Below are positions 35,504-43,444 of a stretch of 64,000 bases of DNA, piece after piece. The stretch is from the NCBI RefSeq assembly GCF_016735595.1, contig NZ_JAERRB010000001.1, positions 1,054,001 to 1,118,000 on the forward strand, in the 5' to 3' direction. Origin of the DNA: Chryseolinea lacunae (lineage in GTDB: Bacteria; Bacteroidota; Bacteroidia; Cytophagales; Cyclobacteriaceae). Each line of letters opens with the position of its first letter. Within the stretch, counting starts at the first letter, position 1. The notes beneath the pieces were generated by a model that saw only the letters and a list, made by a program, of their open reading frames with translations, was not told the origin of the DNA and did not search any database. The translations under genes were made by a program, and so were the position numbers.

Positions 35504-35685
35504 ATCAGGAATGTATTTGACCTTTCAAAGTACGCTATCGCCGGGGTGGCGTGTGAATAAGAATGGGGTAATTTCTTACACGATTAGGTTATTGCGCCTT
35601 CTGTCGCGCGCCATCGGAGGTCATGATTTAGCTACCATTGCTTAGAAACGACATACAGTTTGCCTGGCGATAAGCCAAAGTTCAT
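35504..35685. other. Upstream region of the GIN-domain gene
   Basis: This stretch up to the repeat array shows no gene. On the minus strand TACTTTG (35527-35533) is a 7-base variant of the -7 box, 23 bp before the start at 35503. Confidence 0.35.
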
Positions 35686-35727
35686 CCACAGATAATCCAG
35701 AGCTTTATAAGACTGGATTATCTGTGG
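35686..35727. repeat. 15-bp perfect inverted repeat
   Basis: CCACAGATAATCCAG (35686-35700) is the exact reverse complement of CTGGATTATCTGTGG (35713-35727), with a 12-nt spacer. The right arm is the first part of the adjacent tandem array, so the left arm is an inverted copy of that repeat. As RNA it would form a 15-bp hairpin, but no T run follows on either strand. Confidence 0.8.
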
Positions 35728-35767
35728 GTTATCACTGGCTCATATGTGGGTTATCTCTGGGTTATCC
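35713..35767. repeat. Array of five 11-bp tandem repeats
   Basis: Five consecutive 11-mers start at 35713, 35724, 35735, 35746 and 35757. They follow the consensus (C/G)TGGGTTATCN, where the first copy has A for the third G and the third copy is degenerate (CTGGCTCATAT). The period equals one helical turn, so all copies face the same side of the DNA. Eleven is not a multiple of three, so the array is not coding. It lies between the end of the GH20-like gene and the start of the GIN gene. Confidence 0.85.
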
Positions 35768-35820
35768 TACCTTGTGTTTGGCTGCGACTGTCGAACTGGC
35801 AGGACCTCAATACCAACACC

Positions 35821-36912
35821 TCACTTCGCAAACAACGTCCGAAAACAATTCCACGGCGTGTTCTCTGCGTTTGCTTTGGCATCGTCTTTCTTCGCGTAGT
35901 AGCCTTTCAAAAAGCTTTCAGCATCCGACCACACGGTTTGAATGATGCCCTGATAATTTTCTTTCACTTCGGGTGTTGCATCGCGGCGGAAGGCGGCCAT
36001 GTCGGCAACCTGGGCTGCTCCCACCGTAGTGTTTCGCCAGGGGCAGGTGGCCACTTTAAATCCTTTGTTGGCAAAGATCACGGCGGTTTTGTCGGGACGT
36101 TCATAGTGCCAGTCGCAGATCATCACGTCTTTTGGAATGAGGTCGATGGCCCGGTGGGTGTTGTTGTGGCTGGCTTCCCACATGCCGAGGCCGGTGATCT
36201 TTCCCTCCAATAAACGGTCGCCCCAAATCCACAGCTCACGATTTTTTTCATGCAGGTGATCGCGCAACGTGCGCACTTCGCCTGCATAGAGTTCGGCTTT
36301 GTCGCGACCGCCGCAGCGCGGACATTTGTCGTCGCCCAGGTAGAACACTTCGTCCATGCCGGCGTGAAAGGCGGTGCTTTCGAAGGCATCACAAATTTCG
36401 TCCATCATCGAGAACACCACCGCGTGCACGTCGGGATGCAACGGGCAGTAGCTTTTGCAATAGAGACCGTCGGCATTGGGCCATGCATATTTCGCGGGCA
36501 TTTTCACATGGGGTGTTTCGTCAAACTGTGGATAGACGCGCAAGAGGTTATAGACGGTGCCAGCCCACGACTGGTGGCCCAGCAAATTGATTTGCGGAAT
36601 GAGGCGGATGCCGTGGTCTTTGCTGGCCTTCACCAGCTTCTTCACATCGGCTTTCGACAGCGCCGCAGAGTCGCGCAGTTCGGGATGTTGTTCGAATTGA
36701 TAGTTGAAGTCAACCCGAAGAATCAGCACGTTCACCTGGCGGGGTGCAAGCTCTTCGTTGATAAACTTCACAAAGGCATCGACGTTGGCCGCTTTGGGTG
36801 CAGCGATACAAAAGCCGCGTGTGGGAAATGTGGCCAAAGGCTTCTGCGCAACAGTGTGAAGGTTGGCCAGCAACATGAGCAGGGCCAGAATGGTGAAGCG
36901 TTGCAGGGTCAT
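35821..36912 (-). CDS. Secreted glycoside hydrolase family 20-like protein (beta-hexosaminidase-like)
   Basis: This 363-residue protein has a signal peptide (ending HTVAQ) and a TIM-barrel pattern of GH20 type. VNVLILRVDFNYQFEQHPELRD, then GIRLIPQINLLGHQSW and TAFHAGMDEVFYLGDD follow, the last with the Asp187-Glu188 pair that in GH20 assists and protonates the substrate. Next come LWIWGDRLLE and MICDWHYE. It lacks the N-terminal GH20b domain and is shorter than standard hexosaminidases. A CPRCGG motif could bind a metal. It may release N-acetylhexosamine or another sugar. It stands alone, with the repeat array directly downstream. Confidence 0.78.
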   Translation of the reverse strand: MTLQRFTILALLMLLANLHTVAQKPLATFPTRGFCIAAPKAANVDAFVKFINEELAPRQVNVLILRVDFNYQFEQHPELRDSAALSKADVKKLVKASKDHGIRLIPQINLLGHQSWAGTVYNLLRVYPQFDETPHVKMPAKYAWPNADGLYCKSYCPLHPDVHAVVFSMMDEICDAFESTAFHAGMDEVFYLGDDKCPRCGGRDKAELYAGEVRTLRDHLHEKNRELWIWGDRLLEGKITGLGMWEASHNNTHRAIDLIPKDVMICDWHYERPDKTAVIFANKGFKVATCPWRNTTVGAAQVADMAAFRRDATPEVKENYQGIIQTVWSDAESFLKGYYAKKDDAKANAENTPWNCFRTLFAK

Positions 36913-37137
36913 AGTGGGTATTGGGGGTTAAGATCGTTAAGGCACAGCCAAGATATCAACTCCGGAGCAACGATTAAATTTTCGGGGCCGCACACACGAA
37001 CACACTTTCAACACAACGGCCAAAATTTTATCAGTGGTAATATTAGGCGATGAAAGTATGCGTGTTCTAAAAACACGTGTCGCAAAATGCCCTGCATTAT
37101 GTCGGATTTGCACAGCGCACGGCGCAAGGGCGTGCTG

Positions 37138-37145
37138 TACTTTTG
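37138..37145 (+). promoter_or_regulatory. -7 box of the DoxX-like gene
   Basis: TACTTTTG matches TAnnTTTG exactly, 49 bp before the ATG at 37194. A clear TTTG at the -33 distance is missing. Confidence 0.5.
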
Positions 37146-37193
37146 AATCATCAAGTAAAACAAAAAGTCAAAAACACATAAACACTAAAACGT

Positions 37194-37598
37194 ATGGAAA
37201 CCCTTGCTATTCAAACAACCAACACACCTTCAAAAGGTGCCCTGTGGACCGGTCGCATCATCAGCGGTCTTGTTATTCTGTTCCTGCTTTTCGATTCGAT
37301 CATGAAGGTGATTCGCGAGTCGCATCACGTGGAAGGCACGGGCAAGTTTGGCTTTGCCGACAGCTTTGTGCAACCACTCGGCATCATCCTGCTGGTGATC
37401 ACCATGCTCTACATCATTCCGCGCACGGCCGTCATTGGCGTATTGTTCCTTACCGCCTACTTTGGTGGCGCCGTGGCCGTCATGATTCAACACGGTGAGA
37501 ATTTTATTTTCCCCATCGTGTTCTGTGCACTGGCGTGGATTGGGTTGTTGTTGCAATACCCATCGTTGCGCGGTTTTCTTCAATTGAAACGTCGCTAG
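37194..37598 (+). CDS. DoxX-like membrane protein
   Basis: This 134-residue protein has four transmembrane helices: WTGRIISGLVILFLLFDSIM, FVQPLGIILLVITMLYIIP, TAVIGVLFLTAYFGGAVAVMI and FPIVFCALAWIGLLL. The G-Y/A-F-G-G-A-V pattern in helix three is typical of DoxX_2-type proteins. These small inner-membrane proteins are linked to redox or lipid tasks, but their activity is not established. The gene has its own promoter box and ends in a strong terminator, so it is expressed alone. Confidence 0.85.
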   Translation: METLAIQTTNTPSKGALWTGRIISGLVILFLLFDSIMKVIRESHHVEGTGKFGFADSFVQPLGIILLVITMLYIIPRTAVIGVLFLTAYFGGAVAVMIQHGENFIFPIVFCALAWIGLLLQYPSLRGFLQLKRR

Positions 37599-37625
37599 GA
37601 TTTTTCACTTTCCTCCAGGTTGTCT

Positions 37626-37662
37626 CTACCCGGCGCATGAAAATGGCCGGGTAGCTTTTTTT
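37626..37662 (+). terminator. Terminator after the DoxX-like gene
   Basis: CTACCCGG (37626-37633) and CCGGGTAG (37647-37654) form an 8-bp GC-rich stem followed by seven T residues (37656-37662). Confidence 0.85.
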
Positions 37663-37732
37663 AACAACTGACCTTTTGTGCCACACCCGGCGAAGACGTA
37701 ACTTGTTTTCAGTACACCCTAACATTCGCGCT

Positions 37733-38158
37733 ATGCAAAACCGCACCATGCCGACAAGCACCGTCATTCCCGTGCTTGCCTATCCTGATCTGGCCGAAGC
37801 GATTGACTGGCTCACAAAAGCTTTCGGATTTTCAACACGGTGGACGGTGGGCGACCACAGGGCACAGCTCAGCCTGCAAGGGGGCACCATTGCCGTTACA
37901 AAACAACCCGACGGCACCACGCTCGAAAATCCGGCGGCGGCCTGGTCGATCTCTATCATGATTCGTGTGGTGGATGTTGACGCGCATCACGAACAAGCGC
38001 GCCTGCACAACGCCCGCGTGCTCCATCCGCCCATCGATTTTCCCTATGGCGAACGTCAATATTCCGTCATGGATTTTAACGGCTATGTGTGGACATTCTC
38101 ACAGTCCATCCAGGACCTGCGTCCGGAAGACTGGGGTGGCGTGAGCGTGAACCTTTGA
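37733..38158 (+). CDS. VOC family protein (glyoxalase/bleomycin resistance-like)
   Basis: This 141-residue protein has the paired beta-alpha-beta fold of the vicinal oxygen chelate family. IPVLAYPDLAEAIDWLTKAFGFSTRW is the first module and the second ends in PYGERQYSVMDFNGYVWTFSQ. The Gly-Glu-Arg and Asp-x-x-G-x-x-W pattern is common in the PhnB/YycE-like group. It is probably a small stand-alone enzyme or resistance protein, with the substrate unknown. I started at ATG 37733. The next gene is convergent, 18 bp downstream. Confidence 0.85.
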   Translation: MQNRTMPTSTVIPVLAYPDLAEAIDWLTKAFGFSTRWTVGDHRAQLSLQGGTIAVTKQPDGTTLENPAAAWSISIMIRVVDVDAHHEQARLHNARVLHPPIDFPYGERQYSVMDFNGYVWTFSQSIQDLRPEDWGGVSVNL

Positions 38159-38176
38159 ATTGGTGGACGCGAAGAT

Positions 38177-39073
38177 TTAATTCAAAACCTGCTTCTTGAA
38201 CAGGTTGGGACTTATGCCCACTTCTTTCTTGAACAGGCGCGAGAAGTAGGGTGGATTTTCAAATCCCAAATTGTAAGCAATCTCCGACACCGTGTTGTCT
38301 GACGCCAGCAGCATATTTTTTGCTTCCGTCATCAGAAAAATATGGATCAGTTCCAGAGCTGTTTTTCCGGTTTCCTGTTTCAGGAGGTCGCTGAGGTAGC
38401 GTCCGGAGATGTTCAGTTCGGCGGCCACATATTTCACGGTGGGCAGTCCTATGGTCTTCAGGTGACCATCTTCAACATAGTGGGTCAGCATGTCGTTGAA
38501 GCGCGACACGATTTTTCCCGACAGATCGGTGCGGTTAATGAATTGACGTTTGTAGAAGCGCTGCGAATATTTCAAGATGGAGTCGATGTGCGTGAGGATG
38601 ATGTCGCGGCTGTATTCGTCGGGGTTGTTGTTATACTCTGTTTCAATTTTGTTATACAACTCCCAAATAATTTGTTCTTCCTTGGCCGAAAGATGCAAGG
38701 CTTCGTTGGTTTCGTAGTCGAAGTAGCTGTATTTTTTTATCTCGTGATAGAGCGGGTAGCCGTTCAGGATGTCTTCGTGAAAAAAAATCAGGAAGCCGTC
38801 TTCGTGCAGCTCCACGTCTCTCAGCTCGATGACCTGGCGTGGTTTGAAGAACGACATGGACCCGTGATCGTGATCGTATTTGGTGCGGCCATAACGAATC
38901 ACGCCCGACTTCAGTTTTTTGAAACCGATGGCATAGAAGTCGCTGGTGAACTCCGCATTCGACAGCGAGCATGTGCGCAGCTGGCCACACTTGATCAATC
39001 CTATCAACGGGTTGGATGGCGGCTGAAATCCATTTTCACGGTGCAGTTCGCTGATGCTTTTGAAATGTTTCAT
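38177..39073 (-). CDS. AraC family transcriptional regulator
   Basis: This 298-residue protein has an N-terminal cupin sensor (FYAIGFKKLKSGVIRYGRTKYDHDHGSMSFFKPRQ) and a C-terminal AraC domain. The domain consists of KYVAAELNISGRYLSDLLKQETGKTALELIH and NTVSEIAYNLGFENPPYFSRLFKKEVGISPN. It follows the short-chain dehydrogenase gene on the same strand with a 99-bp gap, and may regulate that gene and itself. This pairing is frequent in Bacteroidota. The ligand is unknown. Confidence 0.9.
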   Translation of the reverse strand: MKHFKSISELHRENGFQPPSNPLIGLIKCGQLRTCSLSNAEFTSDFYAIGFKKLKSGVIRYGRTKYDHDHGSMSFFKPRQVIELRDVELHEDGFLIFFHEDILNGYPLYHEIKKYSYFDYETNEALHLSAKEEQIIWELYNKIETEYNNNPDEYSRDIILTHIDSILKYSQRFYKRQFINRTDLSGKIVSRFNDMLTHYVEDGHLKTIGLPTVKYVAAELNISGRYLSDLLKQETGKTALELIHIFLMTEAKNMLLASDNTVSEIAYNLGFENPPYFSRLFKKEVGISPNLFKKQVLN

Positions 39074-39172
39074 ACGTGTGTTTGAAAGATTTTGCAGAAG
39101 CCCCGACGTGTTTCTGAGAACGCCGGAGCTTCCACAAGTTGCCTACGATAACAAAGCGCAGGTCAAATTAAT

Positions 39173-39991
39173 TTACTTTCCGTGTGCTTTTTCTGCCACT
39201 TCCTTCCATTCGCCCCAGGTGGCCAGGCGGTCGGAATACACCTGGGTGACCCATGGCAACGCCATTTTGCCCAGGAACAACCGCAGCGGAGGGTTGGCAC
39301 TGTCAACCAGTTTCAGAATGGCGTCGGTGGTAGCTTCGGGAATGCCGAAGATATCGTCGGTGAGGCCGGCCTGAAAATCGGATTTCACTTTGTTGTAGGC
39401 GTCCAGCGGTTGCGTGTGCAACGACGAGGGTCCGGCCCAGTCGGTCGAAAAACCGTTGGGTTCCACCAGCGATACCTTGATGCCGAAGTCTTTCACTTCT
39501 GCCGCCAATGTTTCGCTCAAACCTTCCACTGCCCACTTCGATGCGTTATACAAGCCAAGCACCGGCAGCGTCACCATGCCCAGCACGCTCGATATCTGCA
39601 CGATGTGACCGTGACCTTGTGCGCGCATCACGGGCAATGCGGCCTGTGTTACCCACAACAAACCGAACACGTTTGTTTCGATCTGGTCGCGTGCTTCTTT
39701 CTCGCTGGTTTCTTCAATGGAACCGAAGAGGCCATAGCCCGCATTGTTGATCACCACGTCGATGGTGCCGAAGTGTTCTTTTGCTTTTTTGATGGCGGCA
39801 AAACATTGCGCCCGGTCGTTCACATCCAGTGCCAATGCCAGCACGGTGCTGCCGTATTGTTTCACCAGGTCTTTTAGTGTTTCGGTGTTGCGTGCTGTGG
39901 CGACTACGCGGTCGCCGCGTTTCAAGAAGGCTTCTGCCCAAATTCTTCCAAATCCCTTGGAAGCACCTGTAATAAAGATTGTCTTTGCCAT
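39173..39991 (-). CDS. Short-chain dehydrogenase/reductase with canonical active site
   Basis: This 272-residue classical SDR has TGASKGFGRIWA (nucleotide loop), NNAGYG, the catalytic Ser in QISSVLG and the active-site YNASK (Tyr-x-x-x-Lys) before the dimer helix. NGFSTDW follows. The C-terminal extension is typical of the ketoreductase or SDR group related to DltE/YciK-like proteins. It is cytosolic and NADP-dependent by the residues after the second strand (ATARN). Substrate unknown. A -7 box lies at 40017-40024. Confidence 0.93.
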   Translation of the reverse strand: MAKTIFITGASKGFGRIWAEAFLKRGDRVVATARNTETLKDLVKQYGSTVLALALDVNDRAQCFAAIKKAKEHFGTIDVVINNAGYGLFGSIEETSEKEARDQIETNVFGLLWVTQAALPVMRAQGHGHIVQISSVLGMVTLPVLGLYNASKWAVEGLSETLAAEVKDFGIKVSLVEPNGFSTDWAGPSSLHTQPLDAYNKVKSDFQAGLTDDIFGIPEATTDAILKLVDSANPPLRLFLGKMALPWVTQVYSDRLATWGEWKEVAEKAHGK

Positions 39992-40016
39992 GTGTTGAAT
40001 TTGTTAAATGATAAGA

Positions 40017-40024
40017 CAAAGCTA
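40017..40024 (-). promoter_or_regulatory. -7 box of the short-chain dehydrogenase gene
   Basis: On the minus strand this reads TAGCTTTG, an exact TAnnTTTG match, 26 bp before the ATG at 39991. No well-placed TTTG element is seen. Confidence 0.5.
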
Positions 40025-40167
40025 TGGGGGTGAGGGGCGGTGGGGCTTATACAAAAGTGGGGGATGTGGATACGAAATGACGTTGTGGCTTGCACGTTTT
40101 GATAGGTCGGTTTAGTGTTGGTGTTTTTTGGCGCATTTCATAGCCCGCTCAGGGGCCGCGGGGCCCC

Positions 40168-40249
40168 GCATATTCCCATCAGGGCTTAACCATACCCGCA
40201 CATGCCATGGCCAGGCCGAAGGTATGCTTATGCCCTGATGGGAATATGC
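40168..40249. repeat. 82-bp imperfect palindrome, REP- or MITE-like
   Basis: The left arm (40168-40196) and right arm (40221-40249) are complementary at 27 of 29 positions. The outer 18 bp (starting GCATATTCCC and ending GCCCTGATGG on the opposite arm) are perfect. The 24-nt loop contains GCCATGGC. No T run follows, so it is not a terminator. It fills most of the gap between the SDR promoter and the GH88 terminator. Confidence 0.75.
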
Positions 40250-40251
40250 TG

Positions 40252-40291
40252 AGGGTGGGGGTGGGTGCGTGTGTGAATGTGGTGGTGGTGG
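40252..40291 (+). other. G-rich tract
   Basis: The plus strand reads GGGTGGGGGTGGG followed by GT-rich sequence and GGTGGTGGTGGG, directly next to the palindrome. It has enough G runs for a four-stranded structure, but this is only a sequence-based guess. Confidence 0.35.
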
Positions 40292-40340
40292 GACTTCGGT
40301 GTTTATTTTTTGGTCCATGGCACTTTATAATGAAGGCATA

Positions 40341-40375
40341 AAAAAACCTTGACGCCATTTGGCTCCAAGGTTTTT
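40341..40375 (-). terminator. Terminator after the GH88 gene
   Basis: AAAAACCTTG (40342-40351) pairs with CAAGGTTTTT (40366-40375), and inside it GCC pairs with GGC. On the minus strand a run of T residues ends the hairpin. It lies about 20 bp after the stop at 40396. Confidence 0.75.
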
Positions 40376-40395
40376 GTGTGTTGGTAGGTGGGGTG

Positions 40396-41568
40396 TTACT
40401 TTTTCTTCTTTGTGATCTTGTTGTATCGGAGGAGGCCTTCGAGGTAATAGTAGTCGGCGTAGATGATGGGGGTGTCGATTTCGCTTTTGGCGGGTTTGTG
40501 GCCGGTGGAGTGTTTTAGGAGGAAATAGTGGTTGCCTTCGGGGGCAAAGTATTCGGGGCTTGACAGGCTTTGCAGTACGTCTTCGGCGAAGGTGAAGTAG
40601 GCTTTGCTTTTTTCTCCTTTCACGTAGCCGCTCAGTTCAAGCAAGGCCGAGGCGGCAATGGCGGCGGATGATGCGTCGCGTACGTCGTTGGGGATTTCGG
40701 TGGAGTTAAAGTCCCAGTAGGGAATTTTGTCATTGGGTAAGTTGGGATGGTGTGTGAAGAAGTCGGCGATGTGCACGGCTTGGTCGAGGTATTTTTTGTC
40801 TTTTGTTTCTCTGAACATCACCACGTAGCCATAGAGTCCCCAGGCCTGGCCACGGGCCCAGGCCGATTCGTCGGCGAAGCCTTGGGCGGTTTTGCGGGCA
40901 ATGACGTTGCCCACCGAGTCGTAGCAAAGCACGTGGTAGCTGCTGTAGTCGGGGCGGTAGTGATTCTTCAGGGTATTGTCGGCATGGGTCACGCTGAGGT
41001 CATAGAACTTTTTGTTGCCCGAGGCTTTGGCGGCCCAGAACAAAAACTCAAGGTTCATCATGTTGTCGATGATGACGGGATATTTATAGCCGTGAAAGTC
41101 GTTCCATGATTTGATCACGCCTACTTTCGGGTTGAACCGTGTCGACAGCGATTGGGCGCCGGTGAGCAGAATGGGTTTGTAGGCCGGGTTGTTGGTGAGG
41201 CGCAGGCCGTTGCCAAACGAGCAATAGAGCATGAAGCCCAGGTCGTGTGTGCCGGTGTTGTATTGTTCTTTCTTCACGGCGAGGGTCCACTTTTCGGCTG
41301 CGGCTTTCATGGCGGGGTCTTTTGTGTATTCGTAGAGATACCACAGGGAGCCGCCGAAGAAGCCCGTGCACCACCATTCGCTTTTCATTTTTTTGTAGGT
41401 GCCGTCGGGGTTCACCGATTGGGGAAACAACGTGGTGTCGGTAAATTCCGTGAGCAGGCCTTTGTATTGGTGGAGGCTCAGCTTCATTTGTTTGTCCACA
41501 TCAATTTTTGGTTGAGCGGTTGCCACCACGGCGCAGGCCAGCAGCAAAATCAGTAGCGTGTGTTTCAT
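40396..41568 (-). CDS. Glycoside hydrolase family 88 (unsaturated glucuronyl hydrolase)
   Basis: This 390-residue secreted enzyme (signal MKHTLLILLLACAVVATAQ) has the alpha/alpha-barrel of GH88. SEWWCTGFFGGSLWYLYEYT is at the start. Two aspartates match the catalytic pair, Asp109 in THDLGF and Asp168 in IIDNMMNLEFLF. QGFADESAWARGQAWGLYGY and DASSAAIAASALLEL are conserved. GH88 hydrates and cleaves the unsaturated uronic acid left by polysaccharide lyases, so a lyase is expected elsewhere in the genome. Start set at the signal peptide; the longer open frame to 41640 lacks support. It is monocistronic. Confidence 0.9.
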   Translation of the reverse strand: MKHTLLILLLACAVVATAQPKIDVDKQMKLSLHQYKGLLTEFTDTTLFPQSVNPDGTYKKMKSEWWCTGFFGGSLWYLYEYTKDPAMKAAAEKWTLAVKKEQYNTGTHDLGFMLYCSFGNGLRLTNNPAYKPILLTGAQSLSTRFNPKVGVIKSWNDFHGYKYPVIIDNMMNLEFLFWAAKASGNKKFYDLSVTHADNTLKNHYRPDYSSYHVLCYDSVGNVIARKTAQGFADESAWARGQAWGLYGYVVMFRETKDKKYLDQAVHIADFFTHHPNLPNDKIPYWDFNSTEIPNDVRDASSAAIAASALLELSGYVKGEKSKAYFTFAEDVLQSLSSPEYFAPEGNHYFLLKHSTGHKPAKSEIDTPIIYADYYYLEGLLRYNKITKKKK

Positions 41569-41976
41569 AGGGGTTGTAGTATGCGTAGTTAAAAGTTTGG
41601 GTTCGTTCCATTCGCCACCGTGCAAAGCTTCCGATGACACCTTTGTCTGTTCTGTAGCGGATCACATCCCACTTCAGGTCATGTCATGTTCATGTTCGCT
41701 CTTACCCTAACATGACGAAACACAGCGGTGTATCCCTGATAATATTTGTCATTATTTAGGATTGATGCAACTACTATTTTACGGCCATCTTGTCCCGTAC
41801 CCGCCGATTCGCGTGCGATCCTGCATTTAACGTCCCTCAGCAGGCTGCGTGGCGTCTTTATTCCTTTTGCTTTTGAGACAGCCCTTACTGCCACGGCCCA
41901 ACCCTCCATTTCCGGAATGGCAACCTGATGAACAGGATGACGACGGATGCTACTGGCGGGGTTCCCCCTTCACCAC
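41569..41976. other. Non-coding region upstream of the GH88 gene
   Basis: No gene is convincing here; the short open frames have no domain or signal. It contains an 8-bp inverted repeat, GTCATGTT (41683-41690) and AACATGAC (41709-41716), about 115 bp upstream of the GH88 start, which may be an operator. A further copy of ATGTT (41692-41696) sits between the arms. Confidence 0.4.
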
Positions 41977-42007
41977 AAAAAAAGCCCGCCGAATTTCTCC
42001 GGCGGGC
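41977..42007 (-). terminator. Terminator after the deacetylase operon
   Basis: GCCCGCCG (41984-41991) and CGGCGGGC (42000-42007) form an 8-bp GC stem with an 8-nt loop. On the minus strand seven T residues follow (41977-41983). Confidence 0.88.
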
Positions 42008-42053
42008 CGATCGCCCAAACCCCTACTCACTCCTGTTCACACGACCGCTTACT

Positions 42054-42992
42054 TTATTTTCCTTCCGCTAAAATCCATTTGGCAATTTCGTCCTTGCGTT
42101 TGAAGACCACACCCTTTTGCTTCAGGGCATACTGAAAAAATTGTTTTGCTGCGGCCACCATGGCGGGCGATCCGCCGATGCGATCGTGAAAGCTTATGGA
42201 CATCTGGCGACGCTTCACGGCGGCTTCGTCATAGAGCTGGTCAAACTCAAGCTTCAATTGGTTGAGAAACTGGTCGGCCGAAAAGTTCTTTCCCTCCACC
42301 AGCAGAATGTCGTTGCAACGGATGGTGTAGGGCACCACAGCAAACGGCTTACCGTTGACGGTGGTCACAAAAGGTTCGTCGCGACTGAGGTCGTCTATGT
42401 GGTAGCGAAAGCCAAGTTCCTGCAGGATGGCCAATGTGTTTTCGCCGCGGCGCAGCCAGTTGGCGTTGTAGCCCACTGGTGTGGCGCCCGTGGCGTGCTT
42501 CACGGCCTGCACGCCATCGTCGATAAACTTCTTCTCTTCCTCGCGCGACATGGCATATTGCGTGCTCCAACGCATGCCGTGGGCCGCAGCCTCATGGCCT
42601 CGCAACACAATTTCTTTGGCCAGCGCAGGATTTTTCAACACCGCCTCCCCTACCATGTGCGAGGTCACCTTGATGCCGAATTTATCCCACAAGTCCAGCA
42701 TGCGCGGAATACCTTCTTCATAGCCGTAGGCATACCACGTTTCGGCCGGCAAGTCTCTATAGCCCGCCTGCATGTTTTGTGGAAAAGGACTTTCAGCGTT
42801 GGCCGGTTGCCCTCCGGCCTCAAACTGCATCGACACGGAGATGACCAGGCGTGCCCCTTCGGGCCAAAATTTTTTTCCAACTTCACGATCCGCGTGCGCC
42901 CCTACGCCGCGCGCAGCTGCGCCTTGTACCAACAACAAGCCCGCGGCACCGGCCACGCCGGTGTTCTTCAAAAAATTTCTTCGCGTCGTCAT
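42054..42992 (-). CDS. Polysaccharide deacetylase family protein with Tat signal
   Basis: This 312-residue protein begins with a twin-arginine signal (MTTRRNFLKNTGVAGAAGLLL), so it is exported folded. The NodB-like core follows the PuuE/allantoinase subgroup: GIPRMLDLWDKFGIKVTSHMVGEAVLKNPALAKEIVLRGHEAAAHGM carries the two usual His residues, and later come ATPVGYNANWLRRGENTLAIL and SISFHDRIGGSPA. It probably removes acetyl or formyl groups, with metal bound by His/Asp. It lies 8 bp downstream of a DoxX gene, as the last gene of an operon with a quinone-reductase-like gene. Start set at the Tat motif. Confidence 0.86.
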   Translation of the reverse strand: MTTRRNFLKNTGVAGAAGLLLVQGAAARGVGAHADREVGKKFWPEGARLVISVSMQFEAGGQPANAESPFPQNMQAGYRDLPAETWYAYGYEEGIPRMLDLWDKFGIKVTSHMVGEAVLKNPALAKEIVLRGHEAAAHGMRWSTQYAMSREEEKKFIDDGVQAVKHATGATPVGYNANWLRRGENTLAILQELGFRYHIDDLSRDEPFVTTVNGKPFAVVPYTIRCNDILLVEGKNFSADQFLNQLKLEFDQLYDEAAVKRRQMSISFHDRIGGSPAMVAAAKQFFQYALKQKGVVFKRKDEIAKWILAEGK

Positions 42993-43000
42993 GGCTTGTT

Positions 43001-43399
43001 CTATTTTTTCACAAGTGTGTCCAGCGCATAACCATTGTGTTGCAGGCCCGACAGGAGAATCCCAAAAAAGAAGGCGTGAATGAGCTGCGAGGGAATGGCA
43101 CCCCAATCCTCGATCATGCCTGCACCAAAGATCAACATCACCATCACCAGGCCCCCGGCAACCAGCGCGGGCCTTGTTAATAATCCAAGTATTAACAACG
43201 TGCCAATCACAAATTCAGCCACCGGCAACGCATAGCTGAAGGGAAGCACCATGATCTTTGGCAGCATCGATTTCTCAAATTGTCCTACCATCCATCCACT
43301 AAATCCAGTGAGTTTTGGCAGACGCACCAGGCCGTGCGCAAACATGCTGGCGCCAACGGCCAATCGCAGCAACGCAAATGTCAGTTCATTCTCTATCAT
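43001..43399 (-). CDS. DoxX family membrane protein
   Basis: This 132-residue protein has the four-helix DoxX fold. Its N-terminal motif ALLRLAVGASMFAHGLVRLPKLTGF is conserved and resembles the TQO/DoxX signature. LPVAEFVIGTLLILGLLTRPALVAGGLVMVMLIFG follows, then a C-terminal SQLIHAFFFGILLS. DoxX proteins act in membrane redox or protective roles. It is the middle gene of a minus-strand operon, 45 bp after the reductase and 8 bp before the deacetylase. Confidence 0.88.
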   Translation of the reverse strand: MIENELTFALLRLAVGASMFAHGLVRLPKLTGFSGWMVGQFEKSMLPKIMVLPFSYALPVAEFVIGTLLILGLLTRPALVAGGLVMVMLIFGAGMIEDWGAIPSQLIHAFFFGILLSGLQHNGYALDTLVKK

Positions 43400-43444
43400 C
43401 GTTATTTTAGTTTAAAGTTGTTTAAGGTTTCGCGTTTTGTAGTT

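Noticed and set aside
35681-35690. TTCATCCACA as a possible DnaA box, with an origin of replication in the repeat region
   Set aside because: Only one imperfect box is present, the tandem repeats do not match TTATNCACA, and no replication gene is nearby.
41679-41928. Short frames on both strands in the gap upstream of GH88
   Set aside because: They have no start context, signal or domain; the gap looks regulatory.
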